NCBI GenBank assembly: GCA_004559785.1
Contig: SFXD01000026.1
Span: forward strand, 1-24,461
Direction of reading: 5' to 3'
DNA from: a bacterium
Lineage (GTDB): Bacteria; Bacteroidota; Bacteroidia; Bacteroidales; Bacteroidaceae
DNA: 24,461 bases
The stretch's first letter is position 1; each line of letters begins with the position of its first letter. Below are positions 8,385 to 16,695 of this stretch, piece after piece. The position numbers and the translations under genes are program-made. The notes below the pieces were generated by a model. It ran no database searches. It was not told where the DNA came from and saw only the letters and a program-made list of their open reading frames with translations.

Positions 8385-10843
8385 AAGCCTATTTGCACCA
8401 TGCCGCTTGCCTGCTGGCAGCCATCTCGATGGCAGCCTGCTCCACCACGAGGAACATCCCCGAGGACGAACTACTGTACAGGGGCATCAGGAAAGTGGAT
8501 TTCGGCGAGCATGCCACGGACAGGCAGGACAAGACCGAGGAAGGAGTGATAACGGCCATAGCCGACGCTTACGAGACCGTGGAGGGTGTGCTCAGGGGCA
8601 ACGCCGACGCCATGCGCGAGGCAGATGCCAAGGAGGCAGGGGACAGCATACGCAAGGCCGACAGGATGGACGAGGAAAACCATGAACTGGCAAAGGACGA
8701 GGTGCAGGCCGTACTGGCTTACGCACCCAACGCCGCCCTGATGGGCAGCAGCTACGTCACCCACCCCCTGCCAGTCAGGCTGTGGATATACAACCGCTAT
8801 GTCAACAGCCAGCACAAGTTCGGCAAATGGATGTTCAGGCAGTTTGCCACCACGCCCGTCTACGTCAGCACGGTCAACCCCAAGGTGAGGAGCATAGTGG
8901 CACAGAACACGCTGCGCAACTACGGCTACCTCCACGGCAAGGTGAGCCACGACACGGTAGCCGTGAAGAATCCCAGGGCCGCCAAGATCTCGTATTCCGT
9001 ACAGCCGGGTCAACTCTTCCACATAGACACCATAAGGTACACAGGCTTCCCTGCCGCCGCCGACAGCATAATACGCTCCGAGATGGGTTCGTCCGCCCTC
9101 AGGCAGGGACAGCCCTTCAGGGTGGGCGACCTCGACGCCGAACGCGAGCGCATAGCGACGAGCCTGCGCAACCGCGGCTTCTACTACTTCAGGGCAGGAT
9201 ACATAACCTACAGGGCCGACACCATCATGGTGCAGGGCAAGGTGCAGCTGCAGGTGATGCCCTCGCCAACCACCCCACAGGGCGCACTGAGGCAGTACCA
9301 CATAGGCAACACGTCCGTCAAGGTGCTGAAGTACGGCGAGTACGCCGCCACGGACAGCATTACGGTGGGGCGCACCCTCTACTCGTACAGCAACGGGGCA
9401 AGCCGCAAGCCTCCACTGCACCTCCACGCCATACAGCGGTACGTGCTGCAGAGGCGGGGCGACACCTACAGCCAGAGGATGGAAGAGATAAGTACCGAGC
9501 TAATCTCGTCGATGGGCATCTTCTCGTCCCTGAGGCTGGACTTCACCCCACGCGACACCACGGCTTCGTGCGACACGCTCGACATGGAGGTGACCGCCAT
9601 GCTGGACAAGCCCTACGACACGGAGTTCCAGGGCAACGTGACGTCCAAGAGCAACGGGCAGGTGGGTCCAGGCGTGACCTTCGCCATGTACAAGCACAAC
9701 GCCTTCCGTGGGGCGGAGACCCTGGGGCTGAAGGCTTGGGGGTCGTACGAATGGCAGACGGGAGCCAACCTGCAAGGCAAGAAGTCGCTGCTCAACTCGT
9801 ACGAATACGGCATAAGCGCATCGCTCTCCTACCCCAGGATAATGGCGTTCGGACTGGGACGCAAGTACTTCCGCAGGACCATCTCGTCCACCGACTTCGC
9901 CATCGACGCCAAGTGGATGAACCGCGCCAACTACTTCGGCCGCGTATCGCTTAGCGCGTCGCTTACCTACAGGATACAGAAGAGGAGGAACATACGGCAC
10001 GAGTTCACGCCCATCAGCCTCGGGTACGACCAACTGCTGAACAGCACGGCACGCTTCGACTCGATAGTGGCAAGGAACCCTGCCCTGTACGTCTCCATAC
10101 GCGACCAGTTCGTTCCCTCCATGGAGTACACCTACACATGGTCGGCAAGGAAGCACCACCCGCGTACGGTGAAGGTGAACGTCAAGGAGGCAGGGGCCGT
10201 CACGTCCGCCATCTACGCCATCGGGGGCAAGGGCTTCACCCAGCCGGGCAAGCAGCTCTTCGACGTGCCCTTCGCCCAGTTCATCAAGGCCTCCGCCCAG
10301 TACACCCACCAGTTCCCCCTCACCAAGCGCAGCAGCATAGCCACCAGGGTGTTCGGAGGCTTCGTATACAGCTACGGCAACGCTACGGCGGCCCCGCTGG
10401 GCGACCTCTTCTCGGTGGGCGGGGCCAACAGCATAAGGGCATTCGCCATACGCAGCATAGGCCCGGGCTCCTACCATCCCGCAAGCAGCGAGTACTCGTA
10501 CATCGACCAGATGGGCGACGTCAAGCTGGAGGCCAACGTCGAATACCGCTTCCCCATCATAGCCAACCTGTACGGAGCCGTCTTCCTGGACGCAGGCAAC
10601 GTATGGCTCATACGCAACGGCGACACCCAGCCCGGGGGCAAGCTGACCCTCTCGGGATTCGGCAAGGAGATAGCCCTCGGCACGGGAGCTGGCATCAGGT
10701 ACGACCTCGACTTCCTCGTCCTGCGCTTCGACGTCGGCGTGGGACTGCACTCCCCTTACGATACGGGCAAGGGCGGATACTACAACATGCCCTCGTTCGG
10801 CAAGTCGCTCGGCTACCACTTTGCCATCGGATACCCCTTCTGA
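8381..10843 (+). CDS. tamL: TamA-like outer-membrane lipoprotein (TamL), BamA/Omp85 superfamily
   Basis: An 820-residue Omp85-family protein, the outer-membrane half of the Tam system. The signal peptide ends at SMAAC, so C20 is the likely lipidated cysteine; lipidation is typical of the Bacteroidetes TamL form. POTRA-like segments lie at about 167-210 and 214-302 (NYGYLHGKV, RNRGFYYFRAGY). The barrel fills roughly 430-820. It contains GGANSIRAFAIRSIGPGSY, the equivalent of the Omp85 (V/I)RG(F/Y) lid motif, and ends in an aromatic YPF, the usual barrel recognition end. Residues ~41-107 are a very charged helical stretch that seems longer than in relatives I recall. The start is fixed by the ATGA overlap with tamB. 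Confidence 0.93.
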   Translation: MKAYLHHAACLLAAISMAACSTTRNIPEDELLYRGIRKVDFGEHATDRQDKTEEGVITAIADAYETVEGVLRGNADAMREADAKEAGDSIRKADRMDEENHELAKDEVQAVLAYAPNAALMGSSYVTHPLPVRLWIYNRYVNSQHKFGKWMFRQFATTPVYVSTVNPKVRSIVAQNTLRNYGYLHGKVSHDTVAVKNPRAAKISYSVQPGQLFHIDTIRYTGFPAAADSIIRSEMGSSALRQGQPFRVGDLDAERERIATSLRNRGFYYFRAGYITYRADTIMVQGKVQLQVMPSPTTPQGALRQYHIGNTSVKVLKYGEYAATDSITVGRTLYSYSNGASRKPPLHLHAIQRYVLQRRGDTYSQRMEEISTELISSMGIFSSLRLDFTPRDTTASCDTLDMEVTAMLDKPYDTEFQGNVTSKSNGQVGPGVTFAMYKHNAFRGAETLGLKAWGSYEWQTGANLQGKKSLLNSYEYGISASLSYPRIMAFGLGRKYFRRTISSTDFAIDAKWMNRANYFGRVSLSASLTYRIQKRRNIRHEFTPISLGYDQLLNSTARFDSIVARNPALYVSIRDQFVPSMEYTYTWSARKHHPRTVKVNVKEAGAVTSAIYAIGGKGFTQPGKQLFDVPFAQFIKASAQYTHQFPLTKRSSIATRVFGGFVYSYGNATAAPLGDLFSVGGANSIRAFAIRSIGPGSYHPASSEYSYIDQMGDVKLEANVEYRFPIIANLYGAVFLDAGNVWLIRNGDTQPGGKLTLSGFGKEIALGTGAGIRYDLDFLVLRFDVGVGLHSPYDTGKGGYYNMPSFGKSLGYHFAIGYPF

Positions 10844-10868
10844 CCTGCCATCCCCGAGGGGGCGGGGG

Positions 10869-10899
10869 CCCGGGGCGGACGGGAAATCCGCCCCCCGGG
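10869..10899 (+). terminator. strong GC hairpin after tamL
   Basis: CCCGGGGCGGA (10869-10879) pairs with TCCGCCCCCCGGG (10887-10899) around CGGGAAA. It begins 26 bases after the tamL stop and ends 36 bases before the -7 box of the next gene. The 3' side has only a short T-run (CATTTAC), so it is not a perfect intrinsic terminator, but its position suits one. Confidence 0.6.
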
Positions 10900-10934
10900 A
10901 CGTCATTTACAACCAAGTTGCAAACCTTCCTTCG

Positions 10935-10942
10935 TAACTTTG
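10935..10942 (+). promoter_or_regulatory. -7 box of the metal efflux permease gene
   Basis: TAACTTTG matches the Bacteroidetes -7 consensus exactly. No good -33 TTTG lies 19-21 bases upstream. It is 32 bases before the ATG at 10975, which supports that start over the much longer open frame that runs back into tamL. Confidence 0.6.
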
Positions 10943-10974
10943 CAGCCGTAAACCACAAAAACGTACAATTCGTC

Positions 10975-12258
10975 ATGCAGGAAATACTGGAACTCATCAA
11001 CGGCATGTCGCCGTACCTACTGCTCGGATTCCTCCTGGCAGGCCTGATGCACTCGTTCATCCCAGGCAAGTATCTCACCCGCCACCTCTCAAGCCCCGAC
11101 TTCCGCTCCGTGCTGAAGGCTGCCGCCATAGGCATACCTCTCCCGCTGTGCTCGTGCGGAGTGATACCCACCGCCATGTCGCTGAGGAAGGAAGGCGCCT
11201 CCAAGGGGGCGGTAACCTCCTTCCTGATAGCCACCCCGCAGACGGGCGTCGACTCCATCCTGGCCACATACAGCCTCATGGGACCTGCGTTTGCCTTCGT
11301 ACGCCCACTGGCAGCACTCGTGGCCTCGCTCGCCGGCGGAGGGCTTGTCAACTGGCTGGCGAGCGAGAGGAGAGCCAGGCTTGCCCCTGCCGTCCCGGGC
11401 GGGGAGGAGGAGGAAGGCGAAGCCAAGCCATGCGCCCATGCCACCCGCCACGGTAGCCTGCGGAGCAAGATGCAGGAAGCCCTGCGCTATGCCTTCGTGG
11501 AAATGATGCAGGACATAGGCAAGTGGCTCGCCATAGGCATCCTGGTGGCAGGCGTGATAACGATAGCCGTGCCCGACGACGTGTCCGACGTCTTCAGGGG
11601 CAGCACCACGGCCTCGATGCTCCTGGTGCTTGCCATCTCCATTCCGATGTACCTGTGCGCCACGGGCTCCATACCCATAGCCGTAGCCCTGATGCTGAAG
11701 GGGCTCACCCCCGGTGCCGCCATGGTGCTGCTGATGGCAGGCCCTGCCTGCAACATGGCATCTATCCTCGTGGTAAGGAAGGTGCTCGGAATGCGCACGC
11801 TATGCGTATACCTTACCTCCATCATCGTCTGCTCGGTTGCCTTCGGCTGCCTCATCGACTGGATGCATTTCGGCGGGATGGCAAACTTCCTGCCGCTTTC
11901 CGCTGCAGGGGGCGGATGCTGCGAGGAGACGGCAGGATGGTTCCAGTGGGCTTGCACCATACTGCTGGCGGCACTGCTGGTACATGCCCTCGCATTCCCC
12001 CACGGGTCGCACGACTCATGCACATGCTGCTGCCATGAAGGAGAACCACACAATGCCCGTACCTACCACGTCGTGGGCATGACATGCCACCATTGCTGCA
12101 GGGCGGTGGAGAATGCCCTGGAGGCACTGCCTACCATAGAGGAAGCCCATGCCGACCTGCACAATGCGTGCGTCACGGTGGAGGGAGACGCCACGGAAGA
12201 GGAAGTAAGGCAGGCCGTGGAGTCCCTTGGCTTCGGATGGGAGGACGGTGAGCGGTGA
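10975..12258 (+). CDS. SO_0444/ArsP-like Cu/Zn efflux permease with C-terminal HMA domain
   Basis: A 427-residue inner-membrane permease expected to export soft metal ions. Hydrophobic segments occur at ~13-30, 45-60, 80-125, 183-202, 213-250, 275-297 and 322-341. Two half-repeats each carry a permease signature: PLCSCGVIP at 57-65 and YLCATGSIP...GPACN at 226-260. These cysteines are conserved in the UPF0718/ArsP superfamily. A histidine/cysteine patch follows (SHDSCTCCCH, C349, C351-C353). After it comes a heavy-metal-associated domain at ~362-425 with the binding motif GMTCHHC (C371, C374), as in copper chaperones. The HMA domain and Cys patch point to copper or zinc rather than organoarsenic. 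The start at 10975 is set by the promoter; the frame upstream is only a shadow of tamL. Confidence 0.88.
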   Translation: MQEILELINGMSPYLLLGFLLAGLMHSFIPGKYLTRHLSSPDFRSVLKAAAIGIPLPLCSCGVIPTAMSLRKEGASKGAVTSFLIATPQTGVDSILATYSLMGPAFAFVRPLAALVASLAGGGLVNWLASERRARLAPAVPGGEEEEGEAKPCAHATRHGSLRSKMQEALRYAFVEMMQDIGKWLAIGILVAGVITIAVPDDVSDVFRGSTTASMLLVLAISIPMYLCATGSIPIAVALMLKGLTPGAAMVLLMAGPACNMASILVVRKVLGMRTLCVYLTSIIVCSVAFGCLIDWMHFGGMANFLPLSAAGGGCCEETAGWFQWACTILLAALLVHALAFPHGSHDSCTCCCHEGEPHNARTYHVVGMTCHHCCRAVENALEALPTIEEAHADLHNACVTVEGDATEEEVRQAVESLGFGWEDGER

Positions 12259-12266
12259 GCTATGAG

Positions 12267-12308
12267 AGACCCCCTCAGCCCCCCTGTTTAGGGGGACAGA
12301 GGGGGTCT
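12267..12308. terminator. bidirectional terminator hairpin between convergent genes
   Basis: AGACCCCCTC (12267-12276) pairs perfectly with GAGGGGGTCT (12299-12308), and an inner CCCCC (12280-12284) pairs with GGGGG (12291-12295) around TGTTTA. It begins 8 bases after the permease stop and ends 2 bases before the stop of the convergent ABC permease, so it can serve both. I recall G/C-run hairpins of this style as recurrent in Prevotella/Bacteroides genomes, hence possibly also REP-like. Confidence 0.8.
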
Positions 12309-12310
12309 GC

Positions 12311-14704
12311 TCACTCCGTGCGGATGCTGTCCATGGGGTTCATCATGGCCACACGCCAGCACTGAGCCGCCACGGTGAGAAACACTACGCTGCTCACGAC
12401 GATGAGGGCCACGGGGAAGAGCCACCAATGGATGGGGGTATGCTCGGCGAAGCCTTCGAGCCAAAGGGCACCCATGCGGTAGGCAACGGGGGCGGCAATC
12501 AGCATCGACACCACGAGCGGCCATGCATAGCGGCCCGTGAAGAGGGCCAGCACCTCGCCCACCGTGCTGCCCATCACCTTGCGGATGGCTATCTCACGAC
12601 GGCGGTACTCCGTTTCGAACATCGTGAGGCAGAAGACACCGATGAGCGTGATGAGGATGCAGAGCAAGGAACTGAGCTGTATTTGACGGATGAAACAGTT
12701 CTCCTCCTTGTAGGCGGTCTCCAGACACTTGTCATAGAAATGGACGGTGGGGTGTCCTCCTGTAGCGAAACGAGTCACCACCTCCTCCACCTGACGGCGC
12801 GTCTGTCGCATATCTACCCCCGGTGCCATGCGCACCGACATCTTCCTGCAGGCTGTCCATCCGGCATAGCGCGGGCCGAACACTACGAACGCCATGGGTG
12901 AATTGCTGTTGTCCATGCGGGTAGAAAATACACGCACATTCTTGCAGACACCCACCACAGGCAGGTCTTCTGGCACAAGCGGTTGGTCCACCTTGACCCA
13001 GGGATAGGCCTGGAGCATGGCTTCGTTGACGATATAGACATCCCCGTCCTGCTCGCGGAAATCGCGGCCTTCCACCACTTCTATGCCCCAGGTGCGCAGG
13101 AACTTCCAATCCACCGGTATGGACGTAAAGTTGCACATCTGCTCGCGGCTGCCTCTGCCCCATTTCATGCACAGGTCACCCTCTCCGAGAAAATTCATCG
13201 AATAGGTCACAGAGGCCACACCGGGCAGTTTCTCCAGCTCCATGCGCAGCGAAGCGTGTTTCTCCACAGGCACCATGTCCGCCAATTCCGACACCAGGAG
13301 GCTGTCCTTGTCATAGCCGTAGGCCGAATGGTAGATGTAGTGGCTCTGGCTGTAGATGATGCCGATGAAGGAAGCCATCACCAGGGCAGCACACAGTTGC
13401 AGGCCCACCAGCCATCCGCGTAGCTTCCGTCCCTGGGGAGAGAGCCCAACGCGCCCCTTCATGGCAGCTACAGGGGCAAACGAGGTGACATATCGGGTAC
13501 TGTAGGCTGTAGAGAGGAGTCCCACCATCACAGCCACGCCCAGCACGGAAGCCACCAGCGGCAGGTTGTCGTCCAGCAGGATACTGCCCGTGAACATGGT
13601 TGCCGTCGAGTCCACCTTGCTGAACAGATGTACCAGGAAGAGAGCCACTACAGCGGCCAGGAGGCTCACGGCCGCCCCTTCGGCCCACATCTGTACGCGC
13701 AGTCGCCAGAGGCTCTCTCCCATCACCTTGCGCAGGATGACAGAGCGCACCCGCATGGGAGCCTGTGCCATGGAGAAGTTGGCATAGTTGAGCACACACA
13801 CCACGAACAGCAGCACCAGCGTGAACTCCAGCATGTAGAGCGCCTTGCGGTTGCCCTTGTCCGTCTCCGGGTCATGTCCGCTGAAATAGGTCTCATCCAG
13901 AGGGACTGCCTCGGCATGAAGCTTGGAGGCTTCAGCCCTGTCCTCGTCGGAGAAATCCCTTCCGCCGGCAGCGGCCCAAAACTCGTAGAAGCGCAACAGG
14001 AAATCGTCCAGCAGGGTGGGGATCGCCTCCACATCCACGTTTTCACCCAGACGGATGAAGCAGCGATAGTTCCAGTTGCCAAACTCGTACCGGTTCTCCG
14101 TTCCCATGCCCCTGTAGACGGCGTTCTTGAGGACACAGTTGTCGGGGAAGTCGCGGTACACTCCCTTCACCGTGACCGTGCGGCGCTGTCCGTCGGAGAA
14201 GGCCATCTCCTGGCCGGCCACGTCCTCGCGCCCATAATACTTCATGGCCAGCGAGGCCGGGATGACGACACCTGTGTCGGAAGGCTCGAAGGTGAGGGTG
14301 CCATCCACGCGCTGCGCTCCGAAAACCTCCAGGGTATGTCCGTTTTCCGCATAGCAGGGCACGCTGATGACACTCCCATTCTTGTCAGCCATCACGTCCC
14401 CGTCCGTCCTCAGATAGGCCACGCCCTCCACCTGCGGCAGTTCTGTGAGGTATTCACACATGGGGCGTGGCAGGGTGGGAATCCATTTTCCCTCCCCGAA
14501 CATGCCGCACGTACTCACGCGGCATATATGCTGATAGCCGGGGATTCCGTGGTTATACTGTGCGCTGTAGATTACCTGCGTGAGTATGATATAGCCTCCC
14601 GCCACAGCCAGCACGATGCCCATGAAGTTGAGCAGGCAGGCCATCGTGTGGCGACGCCACAAGTATAATAATGTCTTCATATCATTCATGTGATTAGGGT
14701 TCAT
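12311..14704 (-). CDS. ABC transporter permease, FtsX/MacB-type, double-length
   Basis: A 797-residue permease with two FtsX-type halves, the membrane part of a MacB-like exporter that drives substrate from the periplasm to a TolC channel. A first membrane helix at ~22-44 is followed by a large extracytoplasmic domain to ~280. Three helices then follow in each half, with a second extracytoplasmic domain (~465-675) between. The coupling-helix motif RKVMG appears twice, in VILRKVMGESL and AIRKVMGST, one per half. The start ATG shares one base with the stop of the ATPase gene (TAATG), so the two are translationally coupled; M6 and M9 are alternative starts. The substrate is unknown; homologous operons are often labelled macrolide or antimicrobial peptide export without proof. 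Confidence 0.9.
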   Translation of the reverse strand: MNPNHMNDMKTLLYLWRRHTMACLLNFMGIVLAVAGGYIILTQVIYSAQYNHGIPGYQHICRVSTCGMFGEGKWIPTLPRPMCEYLTELPQVEGVAYLRTDGDVMADKNGSVISVPCYAENGHTLEVFGAQRVDGTLTFEPSDTGVVIPASLAMKYYGREDVAGQEMAFSDGQRRTVTVKGVYRDFPDNCVLKNAVYRGMGTENRYEFGNWNYRCFIRLGENVDVEAIPTLLDDFLLRFYEFWAAAGGRDFSDEDRAEASKLHAEAVPLDETYFSGHDPETDKGNRKALYMLEFTLVLLFVVCVLNYANFSMAQAPMRVRSVILRKVMGESLWRLRVQMWAEGAAVSLLAAVVALFLVHLFSKVDSTATMFTGSILLDDNLPLVASVLGVAVMVGLLSTAYSTRYVTSFAPVAAMKGRVGLSPQGRKLRGWLVGLQLCAALVMASFIGIIYSQSHYIYHSAYGYDKDSLLVSELADMVPVEKHASLRMELEKLPGVASVTYSMNFLGEGDLCMKWGRGSREQMCNFTSIPVDWKFLRTWGIEVVEGRDFREQDGDVYIVNEAMLQAYPWVKVDQPLVPEDLPVVGVCKNVRVFSTRMDNSNSPMAFVVFGPRYAGWTACRKMSVRMAPGVDMRQTRRQVEEVVTRFATGGHPTVHFYDKCLETAYKEENCFIRQIQLSSLLCILITLIGVFCLTMFETEYRRREIAIRKVMGSTVGEVLALFTGRYAWPLVVSMLIAAPVAYRMGALWLEGFAEHTPIHWWLFPVALIVVSSVVFLTVAAQCWRVAMMNPMDSIRTE

Positions 14705-15378
14705 TACAGGACGGTGTTATCTACCACCTCACCGTCAAAGAGGTTGATGATACGGTCGGCATAGGCCGCATCGTGCTGCGAATGGGTCACCATGACGATG
14801 GTGCTTCCCTCGGCATGCAGATTAGAGAGCAGTTCCATCACCTCCAGTCCGTTCTTGGAGTCGAGGTTGCCCGTGGGTTCGTCGGCCAGGATGAGCCTGG
14901 GTCTGCCCACCACGGCGCGGGCTATGGCCACACGCTGCTGCTGACCGCCCGAGAGTTGCTGCGGGTAGTGCCCGGCCCGCTGGCTCAGGTTCACCTTTCG
15001 CAGGATGTCGAGTACACGCTCGCGGCGTTCCTTCCTGCATATGCCCAGATAGCGCAGCTGCAGGTCGATGTTCTCCTCCACCGTGAGTTCCTCGATGAGG
15101 TTGTAACTCTGGAACACGAAACCGATGCGCCCCTTGCGGAAACGCGTGCGGTCCTTCTCTCGCAGATGGCCCACCTCCTCGCCGTCGAGGTAATATTTGC
15201 CGCCGGTAGGGTTGTCGAGCAGTCCCAGGATGCTGAGCAGCGTGGACTTGCCACATCCGCTGGGCCCCATGACGGCAACAAATTCGCCGTCCTTCACTTC
15301 AATGTTCACTCCGTTGAGTGCCGTGGTTTCCACCTCTTCCGTGCGGAACACCTTTGTTAGGTTTTCAGTCCTTAGCAT
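14704..15378 (-). CDS. ABC transporter ATP-binding protein, LolD/MacB type
   Basis: A 224-residue nucleotide-binding subunit. All motifs are intact: Walker A GPSGCGKST (38-46), Q-loop Q90, signature LSGGQ (142-146), Walker B LILAD with E167 as catalytic base, D-loop GNLD, and switch H199. The FQSYNLIEELT segment after the Q-loop and DEPTGNLDS are typical of the LolD/FtsE/MacB group that pairs with FtsX-type permeases. It lies 66 bases downstream of the adaptor stop and is fused by a 1-base overlap to the permease, so it is clearly part of the exporter operon. The leader before its ATG is very AT-rich; no clear internal promoter was recognised. Confidence 0.95.
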   Translation of the reverse strand: MLRTENLTKVFRTEEVETTALNGVNIEVKDGEFVAVMGPSGCGKSTLLSILGLLDNPTGGKYYLDGEEVGHLREKDRTRFRKGRIGFVFQSYNLIEELTVEENIDLQLRYLGICRKERRERVLDILRKVNLSQRAGHYPQQLSGGQQQRVAIARAVVGRPRLILADEPTGNLDSKNGLEVMELLSNLHAEGSTIVMVTHSQHDAAYADRIINLFDGEVVDNTVL

Positions 15379-15444
15379 ATTCTCTTTTATTTTTCTTGTT
15401 TGAATGCAGTTATAATTCTGTCCTTGTTCCTTATAATGTATTAT

Positions 15445-16695
15445 TTATTTCACCACCACTTCCTCGTTGTCGCCGAAGGCCTCGTAGCCGCTGGTTATCA
15501 CCTGCTCGCCCGGCTCCAGTCCGCTGAGCACCTCATAGTACTGCGCGTTCTGGCGGCCTATGCTGATGGTGCGGCGGTAGGCGGTGCGGCCTTGCTTGTC
15601 GAAGACGAAGATCCAGTTGCCGCCCGTGCTCTGGAAGAAGGTGCCGCGCGGCACCATGACGGCCTGCTCGGGTTTGCCCAGCTCCAGGTTGAGGTAGAAG
15701 TTCTGGCCTATGCGCAGGTTGTCGGGGCGGTCGTCCTGGAAGACCAGGTCGGTGCGGAACTTGCCCTCCCTCACCTCAGGATACACCTTGCGCACCCGTA
15801 GGTTGTAGGTGGTGTCGCCGCGCTCCAGCGTAGCGGTGAGCCCCGTGCGCACACGGTCGATATAGTGTTCGTCGATATTCGCCTCCACCTTGAAGTCGCT
15901 CAGGTCGTTGATCTGCCCCACCTTGAAGCCGGCCGAGATGCTCTGTCCCAGCTCCACGTCGAGCAGTCCCAGTTCGCCATCGATGATGGAGCGCACCTCC
16001 AGCCGTTCCCTCCGCTGGCGCACCAGCAGCACGTTGCGCCGCATGTTCTCCAGGTTGTCCTCCATCTGGTCCATCTGCACCGAACGGTAGATGCTGTCCT
16101 GCTGCAGACGCTGCTGCACCAGGTCGTACTTCTGGCGTGCCAGTTCGTAGTCCTCGCGGCTCTGCAGGCACTCCTCGCGGCTCATGAGCCGCGAGGCATA
16201 GAGGCGTTCGCGCTGCTTCATGGCACGCTCCTTGCGCTGTATGTCGGTGGCAAGGGTGGCCAGTTCGGTGCGGTTGGCGAGCCTGTCCTGCTGCATGGCC
16301 ACCTGGGTGTTGCGCAGCAGGTTCTGCTTCTCTGCCAGCTCAGCCTCGGCATTCAGTATCTGCAGGTCGAGCCCGCTGTTCGACAGGCGCAGGATGACAT
16401 CGCCCTTCTTCACACGCGTGCCTTCCTCCACCACTTTCTCCCTGACGATGCCGCCCTCCTCGGGCGAGAGCTGCACCACCTGGATGGGAGCCACCCTTCC
16501 GCTCACGCGCACATAGTCGTAGAACTGCCCCTCCACTACGGTGCTCACCGTAATCTCGTCCTTTTCCACCCTCACCGTGCTGGCATGATTGCCCAGCACT
16601 AACCACAGCAGCGACAGCAGCACTAAGCCGCCCGCCACCACGTATGGCACATGCTTGGGGCGTAGCCCCTTCTTCCTTTCTATTATTCTGTCCAT
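15445..16695 (-). CDS. HlyD/MacA-like periplasmic adaptor (membrane fusion protein)
   Basis: A 416-residue adaptor linking the inner-membrane ABC permease to the TolC-type channel. A cytoplasmic basic start precedes one membrane helix at ~17-35. The biotinyl-lipoyl half-motifs are near 68-108 (PIQVVQLSPEEGGIV, VEEGTRVKKGDVIL). A long alpha-helical hairpin follows at ~112-235, rich in Q, R, E and L. Beta-barrel and membrane-proximal domains complete the chain (GQSISAGFKVGQIN, then LEPGEQVITSGYEAFGDNEEVVVK at the C-terminus). Its start overlaps the end of the tolC-like gene by 13 bases. In the part read by codon (about the first 240), arginine is 22 CGN to 7 AGR, the reverse of tamB. Confidence 0.93.
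   Translation of the reverse strand: MDRIIERKKGLRPKHVPYVVAGGLVLLSLLWLVLGNHASTVRVEKDEITVSTVVEGQFYDYVRVSGRVAPIQVVQLSPEEGGIVREKVVEEGTRVKKGDVILRLSNSGLDLQILNAEAELAEKQNLLRNTQVAMQQDRLANRTELATLATDIQRKERAMKQRERLYASRLMSREECLQSREDYELARQKYDLVQQRLQQDSIYRSVQMDQMEDNLENMRRNVLLVRQRRERLEVRSIIDGELGLLDVELGQSISAGFKVGQINDLSDFKVEANIDEHYIDRVRTGLTATLERGDTTYNLRVRKVYPEVREGKFRTDLVFQDDRPDNLRIGQNFYLNLELGKPEQAVMVPRGTFFQSTGGNWIFVFDKQGRTAYRRTISIGRQNAQYYEVLSGLEPGEQVITSGYEAFGDNEEVVVK

Noticed and set aside
9500..10906. 468-codon open frame on the minus strand opposite tamL
   Set aside because: It lies wholly over a strongly supported Omp85 gene; its protein is Val/Gly/Arg-rich without domains, as expected for a GC-rich shadow frame.
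10138..10974. N-terminal extension of the metal permease back into tamL
   Set aside because: It is an Arg/Gly/Pro-rich shadow of tamL; a -7 box and a hairpin lie between it and the true ATG at 10975.
13628..14668. 346-codon plus-strand frame opposite the ABC permease
   Set aside because: His/Val-rich shadow of a real membrane protein; no initiation signals.
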